Source: Oehlia diaphana (Eukaryota; Glomeromycota; Glomeromycetes; Glomerales; Glomeraceae). From it: DNA of 27,869 nt. How positions within the stretch are numbered: the first letter of the stretch is position 1; every line of letters starts with the position of its first letter. A program made the translations under genes and the position numbers. Below, piece by piece: positions 1 through 9,239 of this stretch. The notes below the pieces were generated by a model. That model saw nothing but the letters and a program-made list of their open reading frames with translations, was not told the DNA's origin and ran no database searches. The stretch spans positions 110,625-138,493 of the forward strand of contig QZLH01000022.1 of NCBI GenBank assembly GCA_003833135.1. The letters run 5' to 3'.

Positions 1-194
1 ATGATTGACATAATTATTTCGGACTTCAAGATTTTTTAACTATAGTTGATCTAGAATAAAATCCGATTTACGAAATATCTAATAAAGTCCGATATATCAA
101 GACTGTTTTAATATAGATGATTTGGTTCCAGAAGAAAAATCCGAATTAGTGCCAAATCCGGTTTATCGAGGATCCGATTTATCGAGATTGCCTG
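1..194. mobile_element. pogo/Tigger-like transposon end (partial)
   Basis: Read on the minus strand from 194, the sequence starts CAGGCAATCTCGATAAATCG and continues with several copies of a TCCGATTTA / CGATAAA type word (around 61, 92, 151, 171). CAGGC... ends with CGATAAA-type subterminal words are typical of pogo/Tigger members of the Tc1-mariner superfamily. The other end lies outside the window, no transposase reading frame is visible, and no clean TA target duplication is seen at 195. The family assignment is an inference from the end sequence alone. Confidence 0.4.
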
Positions 195-231
195 TGTATT
201 ATAAGTTCATAATTCTGGCCGGCATCATTAA

Positions 232-360
232 CTTGGCCCGAATTATAACGCATTAATTTAAATGACTCAAATGACAAATGACCCAAATGACCAGGTCATT
301 CAAAGGTCATTCGGGGGTCATCTCAAAATGGGCAAATGACCTAGTCATTTGCCATCACTG
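232..360. mobile_element. hAT-like transposon end with AAATGAC subterminal repeats
   Basis: Read on the minus strand from 360, the end is CAGTGATGGCAAATGAC, followed by many copies of the 7-mer AAATGAC / GTCATTT in both orientations between 261 and 351. CAGTG-type termini with clustered subterminal repeats are typical of hAT elements, where the repeats bind transposase. The matching left end is not found in the first 230 bases, so this is a solo or truncated end. The 8 bases after 360 (cattgcgc) have no partner upstream in the window. Confidence 0.4.
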
Positions 361-1292
361 CATTGCGCAATAAGTATTTGACTTGAATTTCATACACTGG
401 CTATGATAGCACTCATTATTTACAATAATTTATTTTAAATTAATGTATTTTAATAAAATTACATTCTATTTTAATAAAATAATTACTCTAATTTCATTAT
501 TTAAAAGAATTTGTTTTACTCTTATGAATTAACATCTATAAAATTTCATTATATTCTCAAGTAATCATCTTTAGAGTGAAGTATCTTAGGGTTAGGGTTA
601 GGAAAGTTGGTTTAGGCGGAAATACATATCCTTGAAGATAACGTAGACGTTAGAGTTTCTTAGCAATAACTGCGTAGTGCAATTTCTATAACCACAGTCA
701 AATCACATGAATCACGTGCCCGACTTTTTTTCTGGGACAATCTAAATATCACATGATTATAGGTCATCATATCCGATTTTAATAATAAAAAAATACATTA
801 CTCATGAAAAAAGAAGAATGTTTATTGAATAATTAAATATACAATAGTATTGGAATAAATAAATAAGTATGTGATAAATATAAAAGAAAAAAATAAATAA
901 ATAAAAATAGACTCAACCGGCGATCCGCAATTAGTAGCTAACGAATTATTTTCTTCCCAATTCATGGACATTTCCATTCCATATTTTCTATAATGATATT
1001 AATAAAAATATAGAAATCACAATTAATTATTTACTTTATAATTAGTAGTCTGTTTGGATATTTTGGAATATAACTATTATAACGATATTGTCTGATTAAT
1101 GAATGAATAGTCAATTAACGCACAATTTTTGATCAGTGATAATCATTGGACTGATCACCTAATCATTTATGGTTACAGTATTAAATACCGCAAAATTGTT
1201 ATACAGTATAAATGTATAATAAATGAATCACAAACTCAAATTTCAGAGTAACGTGATAGACATTTTTGCTTACATTTTTGCGAAATATTGGG
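361..1292. other. AT-rich intergenic stretch, no gene seen
   Basis: No convincing reading frame. It contains a short interstitial telomere-like run, TTAGGGTTAGGGTTAGG (about 585-602), and one CACGTG site at 713-718 in a somewhat less AT-rich patch (600-780). The rest is A/T-rich with short A runs. Confidence 0.6.
586..602 (+). repeat. interstitial TTAGGG telomere-like repeat
   Basis: Two full TTAGGG units plus a partial unit in direct orientation. TTAGGG is the telomere repeat of many fungi. Here it is internal and very short, so it may be a chance match or a scar of break repair. Confidence 0.45.
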
Positions 1293-1411
1293 CACAAAAA
1301 ACGTGATTGAGATTGAGATTGAAAATTAATATAGAATTTCAATCTTACTAACATATTAAGATTGAAAATTCTATATGAAATCTCAATCTCAATCTCAATC
1401 ACGTTTTTGTG
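1293..1411. mobile_element. foldback (hairpin) MITE with ~54-bp arms
   Basis: The left arm 1293-1346 starts CACAAAAAACGTGATTGAG. The right arm 1358-1411 is its reverse complement with only a few mismatches or small indels, separated by an 11-base loop (1347-1357). The arms contain a direct GAGATT/GATTGA hexamer repeat. Outside the arms, weaker symmetry (ATATTGGG on the left, CCCATTAT on the right) suggests the true ends lie a few bases further out. No target duplication could be fixed. The apparent reading frames here are shadows of the palindrome. Confidence 0.7.
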
Positions 1412-1824
1412 AAGACTCCCATTATTGGTGCAAACTAGAAATTTTACATCATGTGACTTTTAGCTAGATAAATCACGTGGATGGCTACTTTAAAATTTTT
1501 TTTTTTAAATTATAAAAGTGATTTATTTGAATTAAAATGAAAGAAAAAAGTTGGTTATTCACTTTTATAAAACCACCTAAACCTAAACCTGATAATAATA
1601 ACAAGAAGAAGGAAAAGAAATAAATAAATGGACTCAATGAATATTACAAAAATAATACTCCACATAATTTTATATCTTAAAAAAATATAAATAATATATG
1701 TATATAACGTTAATCTAAGTATTCTTTCGAAAGTAACATTTAAAATACATAACAAAATAATTTTTTTATACAGTATTATACAATGGAGCTATATACTGTA
1801 TATAACATACAAAGAATTGTTAAA
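1412..1824. other. AT-rich intergenic stretch, no gene seen
   Basis: Nothing gene-like is supported. It has one CACGTG (1474-1479), a CATCATGTGAC word nearby, and a purine-rich stretch at about 1590-1620 whose reverse frame codes only low-complexity hydrophobic residues. Two TACTGTATA / TACAGTATT words occur at about 1769-1800. Confidence 0.5.
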
Positions 1825-1923
1825 ATGGAAAAAATCGGTAAATATGAAAAGATTCGAAATCGAGAGATTGCATTTCGAATTATTTTATTTGAATTAGAAA
1901 ATAAGCAGAGAAACTATATTTGA
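1825..1923 (+). CDS. micro-ORF, 32 aa, convergent to copy A; doubtful gene
   Basis: This short open frame starts MEKIGKYEKIRNREI and ends ELENKQRNYI, on the strand opposite to copy A and ending 16 bases from that gene's stop. It is listed because its first ten codons recur at 25515-25550 on the minus strand (MEKIGKYEK, then a frameshift). The three base differences there are all silent third-position changes (AAA/AAG, TAT/TAC, AAG/AAA). A more diverged version of the same flank lies beside copy B (about 6627-6720) without an open frame. It could be a true small peptide or a conserved 3' regulatory module of copy A that happens to be open. No recognised family. Confidence 0.3.
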   Translation: MEKIGKYEKIRNREIAFRIILFELENKQRNYI

Positions 1924-1939
1924 ATAACGATAATCATAT

Positions 1940-2606
1940 TCAGAAGAAGTTGGATCCATTAAAAATTTGGTTCGCAAATGGATCGTTTACGTTTTGTCTT
2001 GGTAATTTCCTAATAAGATTTATTAGTGCGTAAGTATTGGCATGTCTTAATTGTCGACGATTTCTTCGTTTACTAAGAATACGATTAACATATGACGATG
2101 GGGTGACCGTAGGAGTATGCTCAGCAGAATCCATGTCTTTCCCTTGATACAGAGAACTAATGGAATAGTAGAAGTTAATGATGAATATTAAAAAGAAAAA
2201 TAATACACCAAAAAATTTTAACTTACTGTCTTAAAGTCATTGGTAAAACAAGTTCGTTTCCATTTCCCACATAACTAACTGGTAAAGTAGGTTCTCCTTC
2301 CTGTTGTTTGAGCTGGATGCTAATGTTTTCAATGTTTACTCCCGTATCAACATTGTTGCTTCTTTCACGTTGAGACTGATGTAATTGTTGTGCAGCTTTT
2401 TGAGATAGTTTGGAATGCGATGAACTTTTTCTGAGTTTCTTTTGTCCTTCTGGTTCGCGTTCTTCACGTAATTCCTCTTTACATATAGAAAGTTGTTCGC
2501 ATACCTCTTTATAAGAGGAGATAACATCAGTATTGGTCCAGTTATGATTTTGACTGGGATAATTAATGGATTTGGTGGTAGAATAAATGGTTGATAGTTG
2601 TTCCAT
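1940..2606 (-). CDS. copy A of an uncharacterised basic small-protein family (two exons, 198 aa)
   Basis: Exon 1 is 2606-2227 and exon 2 is 2156-1940, joined across a 70-base intron (2226-2157) with a GTAAGT donor and a TTAG acceptor. The splice keeps frame in phase 2 and reads TLR-HSLYQGKDMD across the join. I chose the start MEQ at 2606 because copy B begins MEQQ at the equivalent place; an in-frame Met four codons upstream (MREK) is the alternative. Exon 1 is hydrophilic, with a charged, probably helical stretch (CKEELREEREPEGQ) and a Gln-rich segment (KAAQQLHQSQ). Exon 2 carries the family core SYVNRILSKRRNRRQLRH, a candidate nuclear localisation or nucleic-acid-binding arginine-rich motif, and ends QIFNGSNFF. 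No signal peptide or membrane segment. I recognise no family and assign no function. It is 64% or more identical to copy B over the last 52 residues, with silent changes in excess, so it looks functional. Confidence 0.7.
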
Positions 2607-2764
2607 TTTTTCTCTCAAATATGTTAAAAAGAAGGATTCGAATTCAAAGTGAGAGATGAATTAAAAAAAACTTTGCGATTTCTTTTTCTTTTTTTGCAAA
2701 TATATAAATTATATATCACATAAAAGAAAGGACCATTGTAAGGAATTTTTGAAAATTTTGAAAA

Positions 2765-2794
2765 GAAGTATTGAAACTTCTACCGTACTTTCAA
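2765..2794 (-). promoter_or_regulatory. conserved palindromic element upstream of copy A
   Basis: It contains GAAGTATTGAAACTTC, an inverted repeat of GAAGT/ACTTC around 6 bases, followed by TACCGTACTTTCAA. It lies about 160 bases upstream of the chosen start of copy A. Close versions lie upstream of copy B (7681-7710), pseudogene D (13563-13588) and again at 13883-13896. Conservation in otherwise diverged flanks suggests a promoter element. The binding factor is unknown. Confidence 0.45.
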
Positions 2795-2829
2795 TAAAAA
2801 TGAGAGAATAATTTTAAAAAAAAAATCGA

Positions 2830-4160
2830 CAAAGAAGGAAAAGGAAAAAAAATTCTTATTTCGTTGTTAGAAAAATATTTGGATTAAATCATCAAATAGG
2901 GTATTTATGTAAAAAAAAAAATTCTTTTCCTAATCTTTCGTATTTTCTCATTTTTTGAATGCGGGACTATGAAAAGAACTACTCAATTCTTTGACTTTTT
3001 TTTTAATTCGGTTGTTCTATTATTAGAAAGTTTCAATCATTGAATAAAAGTATTTTTTGTTTTTTGAATTATATAAAGAAAGAACATAGCCGAATTTCCT
3101 AGTATTTAGGTATCGGATTTTGTGAAAGTTAAACCAAAATTATTGAACTTAGTTTTTTTTTTAAAAAAAAACCAAAGTTATAAAAATATATTCTATTTTT
3201 AATTTATTATCCAATTTTTTAAAAAGCAATTCAAAAATAAAAAATGATTGATTCTCAAAGAGGAAATGGCAGTGTATGGTGTCATCTTATCGTAATTTTT
3301 TTCATCCAATCATTTTCTTTTTTCTTCCTTTCCAATCATTAAAAGGAAAAGATCGGTTAAGTAATGACGTAACCGCAGATATTTGTTTTGTCAATCAACC
3401 ATTCTTAGTTTATATTTCGGAATTTACGGAAATTAAAATTTACACAAAAAATATCAATTTGACGTATTTAATTCTAATTAATCTGACATTTTAGAAATGA
3501 GCACTTCTTTATTTAAAACAAAATTTATTGTTTTTTTCTTGATGTGGTTGTTATTGTAATCAGATCAAACGTTTGAATCAAAAAAATCCGACAATAGATA
3601 AATATAACGCAAAACGTAGATATAAATAATTTTTTTTACTATTATTGTATACAAAAAAAGAATTATTTTTACATATGGTACCATCAAAGCCACCCCCTGA
3701 AAAAAAGTTTCGTCATAATGTAATGTTTGTGCAACATTCTGGTTAGGTTGATGTCATATACTGCATGTGGAATGTTTGTACATCATTCAACGTGCTAATC
3801 ATATCATATCATTAAATTATCCGAGAGAATTTTTGTAACAAATTGATGATTATATCCTAATGCATTTTAGGCTAAAATGCATTAAAATTTTTGACAATTG
3901 AGATTTTTTTAGTATATTCATAGATAACCATTCAATTTATAAAATTGACCAATAAAAATATAGACATGTGATCATTTCGCACCCACTACAATTAAAGATT
4001 ATATGCGTTTTGGCAAAATAGATTATCCATGTCCTAATAATGTAAAAAAAGAAAAATTCGATTCGAATTCACAAATTACAATGCTGAATTTTAAGCCGTG
4101 TAGTAATTCGGTTGTAGCTTAATATAACTAAACATATGGCGTTAAATAAATTATTAAGTT
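2830..4160. other. AT-rich intergenic stretch, no gene seen
   Basis: Homopolymer A/T tracts dominate 2830-3240. At 3722-3800 there is a direct repeat of AATGTTTGTGCAACATTC (second copy AATGTTTGTACATCATTC), each half self-complementary. Open frames here lack codon bias, homology or splice support. Confidence 0.5.
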
Positions 4161-4163
4161 TAA

Positions 4164-4191
4164 TACCGCATGAACATGTTCAGATGCGGTA
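4164..4191. repeat. near-perfect 28-bp palindrome
   Basis: Arms TACCGCAT and ATGCGGTA flank a perfect 10-base palindrome GAACATGTTC, with two extra bases (AG) on one side. It sits in a region with other mariner/pogo-type words (TTCGGTATAA at about 4268-4280; GTTCGTTATATCC). It may be a transposase or transcription-factor dimer site or a cruciform. The overlapping minus-strand open frame is not supported as a gene. Confidence 0.5.
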
Positions 4192-4604
4192 TATAGTATT
4201 TTATTATATAAATTCGTTATTAATTGTAAGAAAATATGTTCTGCAATACACGGTTTGGTATAACCAAATTTCGGTATAAACAGGTTCGTTATATCCAGAG
4301 GTAAGACCTTCTTTGCATCACTGAAGAAAAGCCACGTAATATTAAGATTGGGTATGTCCAGAACCTGGCACAACTTGAAAGCGCATACCAGACAAATAAA
4401 AAGAAATGAACTGCGGATCAAAAGCATTTGGCAACGATTATTTTGACTACCTTAATCTGTTATGGTATCGTGATCACGGATATGGAGTAGTTGACTGTAA
4501 ATGAAAGAAAAAAGATAAAAAAGCTTTATAGAAATTTTGTTCGTTCAATTATTTATTGTTTTCAGCTCAAGTTGAGTTTTATGATTAGTATGAAACTAAC
4601 TTGC

Positions 4605-4877
4605 TTAATTCGTGATCCGTGAGTCAACTGCATATGATTTCGATGCAAAATTCATGTCGATCATTAGTAAATTTTCTGATACCCTGTTTTCATTCCTTTA
4701 AGTAATGCTCTTTATTTATGTAAACCCATTTAACTGACATATCTTAATATATAATATTTATCCCAAAGTTTCAAATAATTTGTTTTTTAAAATAAATTTC
4801 TCACATAATTTTTTACTTTTATTTGACGCCACGCCAGATTCCCTTTTCTGCAGATCCGATTCGTGGATCACGAATTA
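4605..4877. mobile_element. possible MITE: inverted repeats around AATTCGTGATCC
   Basis: TTAATTCGTGATCCGTGAGTC...CTGCA at 4605-4632 pairs with the reverse complement of TGCAGATCCGATTCGTGGAT... at 4849-4877, with a few mismatches. Beyond the right arm the sequence reads AACATCCCTA (4891-4900), whose complement TAGGGATGTT resembles hAT ends. The left terminus and a target duplication could not be placed, so the boundaries are inner limits only. Confidence 0.35.
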
Positions 4878-4900
4878 AATTTAAAGCATGAACATCCCTA

Positions 4901-5404
4901 ATTAGTTTTTATTTCAACATTATAAAATATATATTCATTTTTGTACCATAAATCATCGTTTGCTGAATAAGTTTTAATGTAAAAAATTGTCCTAAAATCG
5001 TTTTTATAGTCAGAACTAGAAAAAAAATTATTTTGACATATTTAGAAGCTGTGCAAATTTTATTAATACCATTAATACCATTGTCAAGTTTTCATATTAA
5101 CAAACGTTAAATTATATTGGTAAAGATGGTCTTGTAGTCTTATCGGCCCACCCAGATCTTTAGAATATTCGAAAAGTAGCAACAATTACGCCTTAAAATT
5201 TTGTTAGTGGTGGTTAGATTGAGAAAAAATAAACAGCAAAATTTGGTCTCAAACTTATCACAAATAGTAAGTTTATCAGTTTTTGCGTACCATTTAATTC
5301 AATCTAACATATTAATATCAATATTCAATAGTTAGATGCGCAGGGATGTGTTGAATTTTAAGTGGGGGTGTATACTGATAGTTAATTATAAGTTATTGCA
5401 TGGG
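4901..5404. other. AT-rich intergenic stretch, no gene seen
   Basis: No supported reading frame. CAGGGATGTGTTG at 5341 is a possible hAT-type end upstream of the hairpin that follows. A short direct repeat ATTAATACC is at 5080-5097. Confidence 0.4.
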
Positions 5405-5469
5405 CGTGCTTGTTAATGGTATGATGTGGCACTTCGTGCTACATCATTCCATTTATCAAGCACAATGCC
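5405..5469. repeat. strong hairpin, ~28-bp stem, 3-base loop
   Basis: CGTGCTTGTTAATGG...GATGTGGCAC (5405-5432) folds onto GTGCTACATCATTCCATTTA...CAAGCACAATGCC (5436-5469) with loop TTC. The inner 18 pairs have two mismatches; outward there is one bulge, then GCTTG/CAAGC pairing continues. It is far less AT-rich than its surroundings. It could be a foldback element core or a small-RNA precursor. Confidence 0.6.
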
Positions 5470-6104
5470 AGAACGATAATGATCATCATTTAATTAGACA
5501 CTTTTCATAAGCTTTATATAAGATCTAATATCAAATTTAATTTTTATACGCAATTATAATAAATTTAAACATTATATTATGAGCATGATGTGCTGCGACA
5601 TGAACAATGGTCCTAATGGGGCAGTATATCAATGATTAACAATTGACTAGTTGTGAAGCAATCTTTACTTTTTATTGAGTCCATCATGTTTGGAGTATTG
5701 CGGTTAGACCGTTGTACAAATAATAGTATCCAAAAAAAAAAAAATGCTTTTAGTGCTTTAGATATTACCTTTTGCATCAACACTAGTAACATACTGGTAC
5801 ACAAAAAATATAATATTCGATCGAAGTACAAAAATAAATATAACCAAAATTTTTTATTTCCTATTTTATAATTTGCTGAACAAGTTGCACAGAAAAAAAG
5901 CCGATTTTCATTATTGTCTAAATTTTTGTTGTTATTATTATTGGGCGCTTTTTTTTTAATCCAATTAGATTTAATAACGACAACAACGGTTCGCCGGTTC
6001 GGTATATACCGCTGCTTACGTTATGGGTCCATTATTAACTAAACATAAATAGAAATCAGGGGAACAGCCTTATTTGTAACATTCATTATTTCTTAATCGA
6101 GTGC
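5470..6104. other. intergenic stretch, no supported gene
   Basis: Overlapping open frames of about 72 codons occur on both strands (5613-5871) but neither shows splice signals, conserved motifs or a paralogue in the window. I do not call them genes. A GC-richer patch ACGGTTCGCCGGTTCGG is at about 5986-6003. Confidence 0.4.
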
Positions 6105-6304
6105 TACGGAAAGGAGTATGGTCGGGTCAGCGTGATGAGTATGGATCCTATGTGACAGTTTACTCAAGTGATAAATAACACGACGGGCCAAACACGTGAT
6201 TCAGAGTTGGCCGAGATGCTATTCATCACCCGAGTATGGTTAACTACTATTTATGCTACACACTGCTTACTTTATTCTACGCATCACCCGACCCGACCTC
6301 CGTA
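6105..6304. mobile_element. putative MITE with TACGG..TCGGGTC..GTGATG inverted ends
   Basis: The left end TACGG (6105), then TCGGGTCAGCGTGATGAGTA, matches the reverse complement of the right end (6278-6304), which reads TACGGAGGTCGGGTCGGGTG then ATGCGTA. The left copy has an extra segment of about 7 bases. The interior is unusually GC-rich for the window and includes CACGTG (6193-6198). No target duplication was found. Confidence 0.45.
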
Positions 6305-6626
6305 ATACCCCCCCAATCCCTTATCCTCATTTTGTACTAGTTACAACTTAATTATGAAAAAAGGTAAGGGTGAATGAAATTCTGTCCGATAATATCATTT
6401 ATTTTCTTTAATAAAACCATAAATAATAAGAAAAATAAAATAACGCAAACTAAAAATATAATTACATCATAAAATAAAAAATTTTATTGCACACCATTAA
6501 AAAGAATTGAACGTAAATGTGAGTACGACTTTGTATTCCTCCAAAATTTCATAAATACATACTCTAAAAATGATTATTTTTCTTTTTTTATATATGCTTA
6601 TAAAACATTCTAAAATAATTTTTAAA

Positions 6627-6720
6627 TATGGAAAACGAAATGTGACGATATTGACAGATTTTGCACGTTTAACGGATTCACGAAATTAGAATAACGATTT
6701 CAAGCGAATTACTTTAAAAT
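6627..6720. repeat. antisense 3' flank module of copy B, shared with relic E
   Basis: TTAACGGATTCACGAAATTA and neighbours just beyond the stop of copy B recur as the reverse complement at about 25450-25515, and more loosely at 1825-1925 beyond copy A. The module therefore travels with the family genes. In copy A it is an open micro-ORF; here it is not open. Confidence 0.5.
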
Positions 6721-6766
6721 TATTTAAACATAAGCGAAGAGACGTTATTTCAATAATAGAAGGGAA

Positions 6767-7442
6767 TCAGAAGAAATTGGAACCATTAAAAATTTGGTTC
6801 GCAAACGGATCGTTTGTGTTTTGTCTAGATAATTGCCTGATAGGATTTAATAATGTATAATTATTGACATGTCTTAGCTGTCGGTGATTTCTACGTTTAC
6901 TAAGGATACGATTGACATAGGATGATGGGCTGATATCTTTTCTTTTATACAAAGAACTAGTAGAGGTAGTAGAAAATGTCAAAAATTAAAATTGAATCTT
7001 AATAGTTAAGACGGTTGATTCATAACAATTAATTTTTGCCGTGTGTTTCACTCTTCACATTTTTCTACACACAGATAACCCAAAAAATAGTGAAGCGTGA
7101 AAAAAATATTTTTTTTCTTTCCTTTCTTAAAACTTACCATTTTAAAGACTTTGGAGTGTTTTCTTTTCTAACACAAATAATTTTTCCAATATTTATTATC
7201 GTAGCAACATTGTTATTTCTTCCACGTTGAGATTGCTGTGATTGTTGGACAACTTCTTGAGATAGTTGTTTAGAATGCGAAGAACTTTTACTGAGTTTCT
7301 CTTGTCCCTTTTGTTCGCGTTCTTGTTGTTTGCATAACTCTTTATGATAAGAAGAAATAACATTAGTGTTTGCCCATTTATGAGTTTGGCCGAGGTAATT
7401 AAAAAATTGAATGGCAGAGTAAGTGACTGATTGTTGTTCCAT
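6767..7442 (-). CDS. copy B of the uncharacterised basic small-protein family (two exons, 164 aa)
   Basis: Exon 1 is 7442-7138 and exon 2 is 6956-6767, with a 181-base intron (7137-6957; GTAAGT donor, ACTAG acceptor) at the same phase-2 position as in copy A. The join reads SLKC-SLYKRKDISPSSYVN. The N-terminus MEQQSVTYSAI matches MEQLSTIYSTT of copy A, and the Gln/Ser-rich segment QEVVQQSQQSQRGRNNN is shared. Exon 1 is shorter than in A because the segment after NNV is reduced. The C-terminus holds SYVNRILSKRRNHRQLRH and ends QIFNGSNFF. No signal peptide or membrane segment, and no known family. The intron is about 110 bases longer than in copy A, with an internal T-rich insertion. The pattern of silent versus replacement differences from copy A suggests it is under constraint. 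Confidence 0.7.
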
Positions 7443-7680
7443 TTTTTTTATTATTTCTAAAAAAAAGGAATTATATTTCTGTATAAGAAATTTTTTAAAT
7501 TTTCGTTTAATAAAAAAATTTTTGTTTATAAAAAAAAATAATAATGGGAAGTTTTTTTAAGTGTATCCTGTTTGTTGTCTGTTTTTCTCAAAATACTAAA
7601 AAAAAGATTCGAATATATATACTTTTTTCTTCAAAATGAGAACTGACTTTTTCGATAAGAGTCTTTGAAAAATTTGAAAA

Positions 7681-7710
7681 GAAGTATTAAAACTTCTATT
7701 GTATTTTTAA
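7681..7710 (-). promoter_or_regulatory. conserved palindromic element upstream of copy B
   Basis: GAAGTATTAAAACTTC, with the GAAGT/ACTTC inverted repeat, preceded by TTTGAAAA. It corresponds to the element at 2765-2794 of copy A and lies about 240 bases upstream of the start codon. Its role as a promoter element is inferred from conservation only. Confidence 0.4.
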
Positions 7711-7810
7711 AAAGTAAAAAAAAAAAAAATTCATAAGGTAAAAAAGAAAAAAAATTCCGGTATTAAAAAAACTATATAGATTAAACGCCAAAAGAGCGGT
7801 ATTTTATATT

Positions 7811-9107
7811 AAAAAATTTTTTTATTCAACTTTATTAAATATATTATTATCAAATTTCACCATTTTTATTTTCTATGATTTTTCCTTTTGCTTATAGTTC
7901 ATAAAATTATAAAAAAGGTTAATATTGGCAACGGCAACTACCGGGAATCGGACATTCAAGGGCTGGTAAAAAATATTTTTTTACGATGTAATAATGAGAA
8001 ATAAAAATTTTTTCGCGTCTAAACAATTTTGTCGTCAAAAAAAAAAAAAAGTTTTATTTTTTTTTTTTCGCGTTTCAAAAAGAAAAAAAAAATTATTATC
8101 TAAGAAATTTTCCTAGACGTGTAAAATAAACTAAAATTATATTTTTCACGAAATATCGTAATTAAACGAAACATGGAACGCCACTTTGTCGCACCATTTG
8201 GCTGGCTACACAACAACATCATATTTTTATACCTATTCTCCCCCCCCAAAAAAATATTTTTGATTATATAATTGATATAATGGGGTAAAAATAATTGTGT
8301 AAATGAGAATTTTATAGGAAAAGTTTAAATAAAGCTTAAAAGTGGAAATGCATGATTGATCGGAGATAAATAAATATTAGTGAGATCAAAAACCCAATCA
8401 ATCAGAAAACAGGGCCTTTCTGAAAATGGTATCCAATCATTCGGTCCTGACCGATAAAGTTACTACCCTACATATTTATTGTTATTTTTCTATAAACAGG
8501 TAATCAATCGAACGTGTGTTACGTACTAATTCCTAATTTGTCTTTTCGCTTTTAAACATTTAAGGATGATTTTTCACAATATTTTTGTATCCTTATTTGT
8601 ATATGAATAACAATGCATAATAATAAATAACCAGTGGCTATGATAAATAGGGTAAAAATGTAAGAAATTAGTGCAAAAAAAAAAATCAAAAAAAAAAAAA
8701 TAATAATAATTTGTCGATTAAAGGACTTTTGAAACGATTAAAAATTAAAATTGTATTGAGCCCAGTTATTTGATTGTTCCCTTTTGAGATATCGGTTAAT
8801 ATGATCGTTCAAAAACTGAGAGAAGAGATGGCCGAATATGATGATAGATAATACGGGCTTTTGAAATAGTATGTCTCAGTAAAGATCCAACTTACCAATT
8901 TAAGAAATAATATAAATGAAATTAAATATAGAAGTAAATTGTTTAAAAAAAAATTAATCTGACAAAAATAAATTAATGAATACAATTTAGGCAAATTCCA
9001 TAATTAAATTTCGGATGCTGTGAAAAATGGGCACATGTCGAGAGCTTAACTCTATAGTTATATTTGGAGAACACAGTGGCGTAATTTGTAAGAAGTGACG
9101 TTTCAAT
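7811..9107. other. intergenic stretch, no supported gene
   Basis: Long A and T runs at 8030-8095 and 8675-8710. At 8801-8851 a short frame reads MIVQKLREEMAEYDDR then stop, and other protein-like fragments separated by stops follow to about 9090. This might be a decayed gene, but nothing identifies it. Confidence 0.35.
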
Positions 9108-9239
9108 ATGACATCTGTTGTAAGTGAAGGATTTGAACATTTAAACATTTTATCATTGAAGAAAAATGTACTGCGGCGAAAATCCGTGATAAATGATAAA
9201 TGTAAATTACCTGCTTTTAATCTTGACCAAAGATTATAA
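9108..9239 (+). CDS. doubtful 43-codon ORF in a possible decayed gene
   Basis: The frame begins MTSVVSEGFEHLNILSLKK and ends LPAFNLDQRL. Its composition (mixed charged and hydrophobic residues, few Asn/Lys/Ile homopolymers) is more protein-like than random frames here, and similar fragments broken by stops lie upstream (8801-9090). There is no paralogue, splice evidence or known motif. It may be a relic or chance. Confidence 0.2.
   Translation: MTSVVSEGFEHLNILSLKKNVLRRKSVINDKCKLPAFNLDQRL

Noticed and set aside
2336..2527. 63-codon frame in a second frame of copy A exon 1
   Set aside because: Shadow of exon 1; copy B preserves the other frame, not this one.
4128..4427. 99-codon minus-strand open frame with a hydrophobic N-terminus
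   Set aside because: It overlaps the 28-bp palindrome and mariner-type words, has no paralogue, motif or promoter, and open frames of this size arise by chance between such elements.
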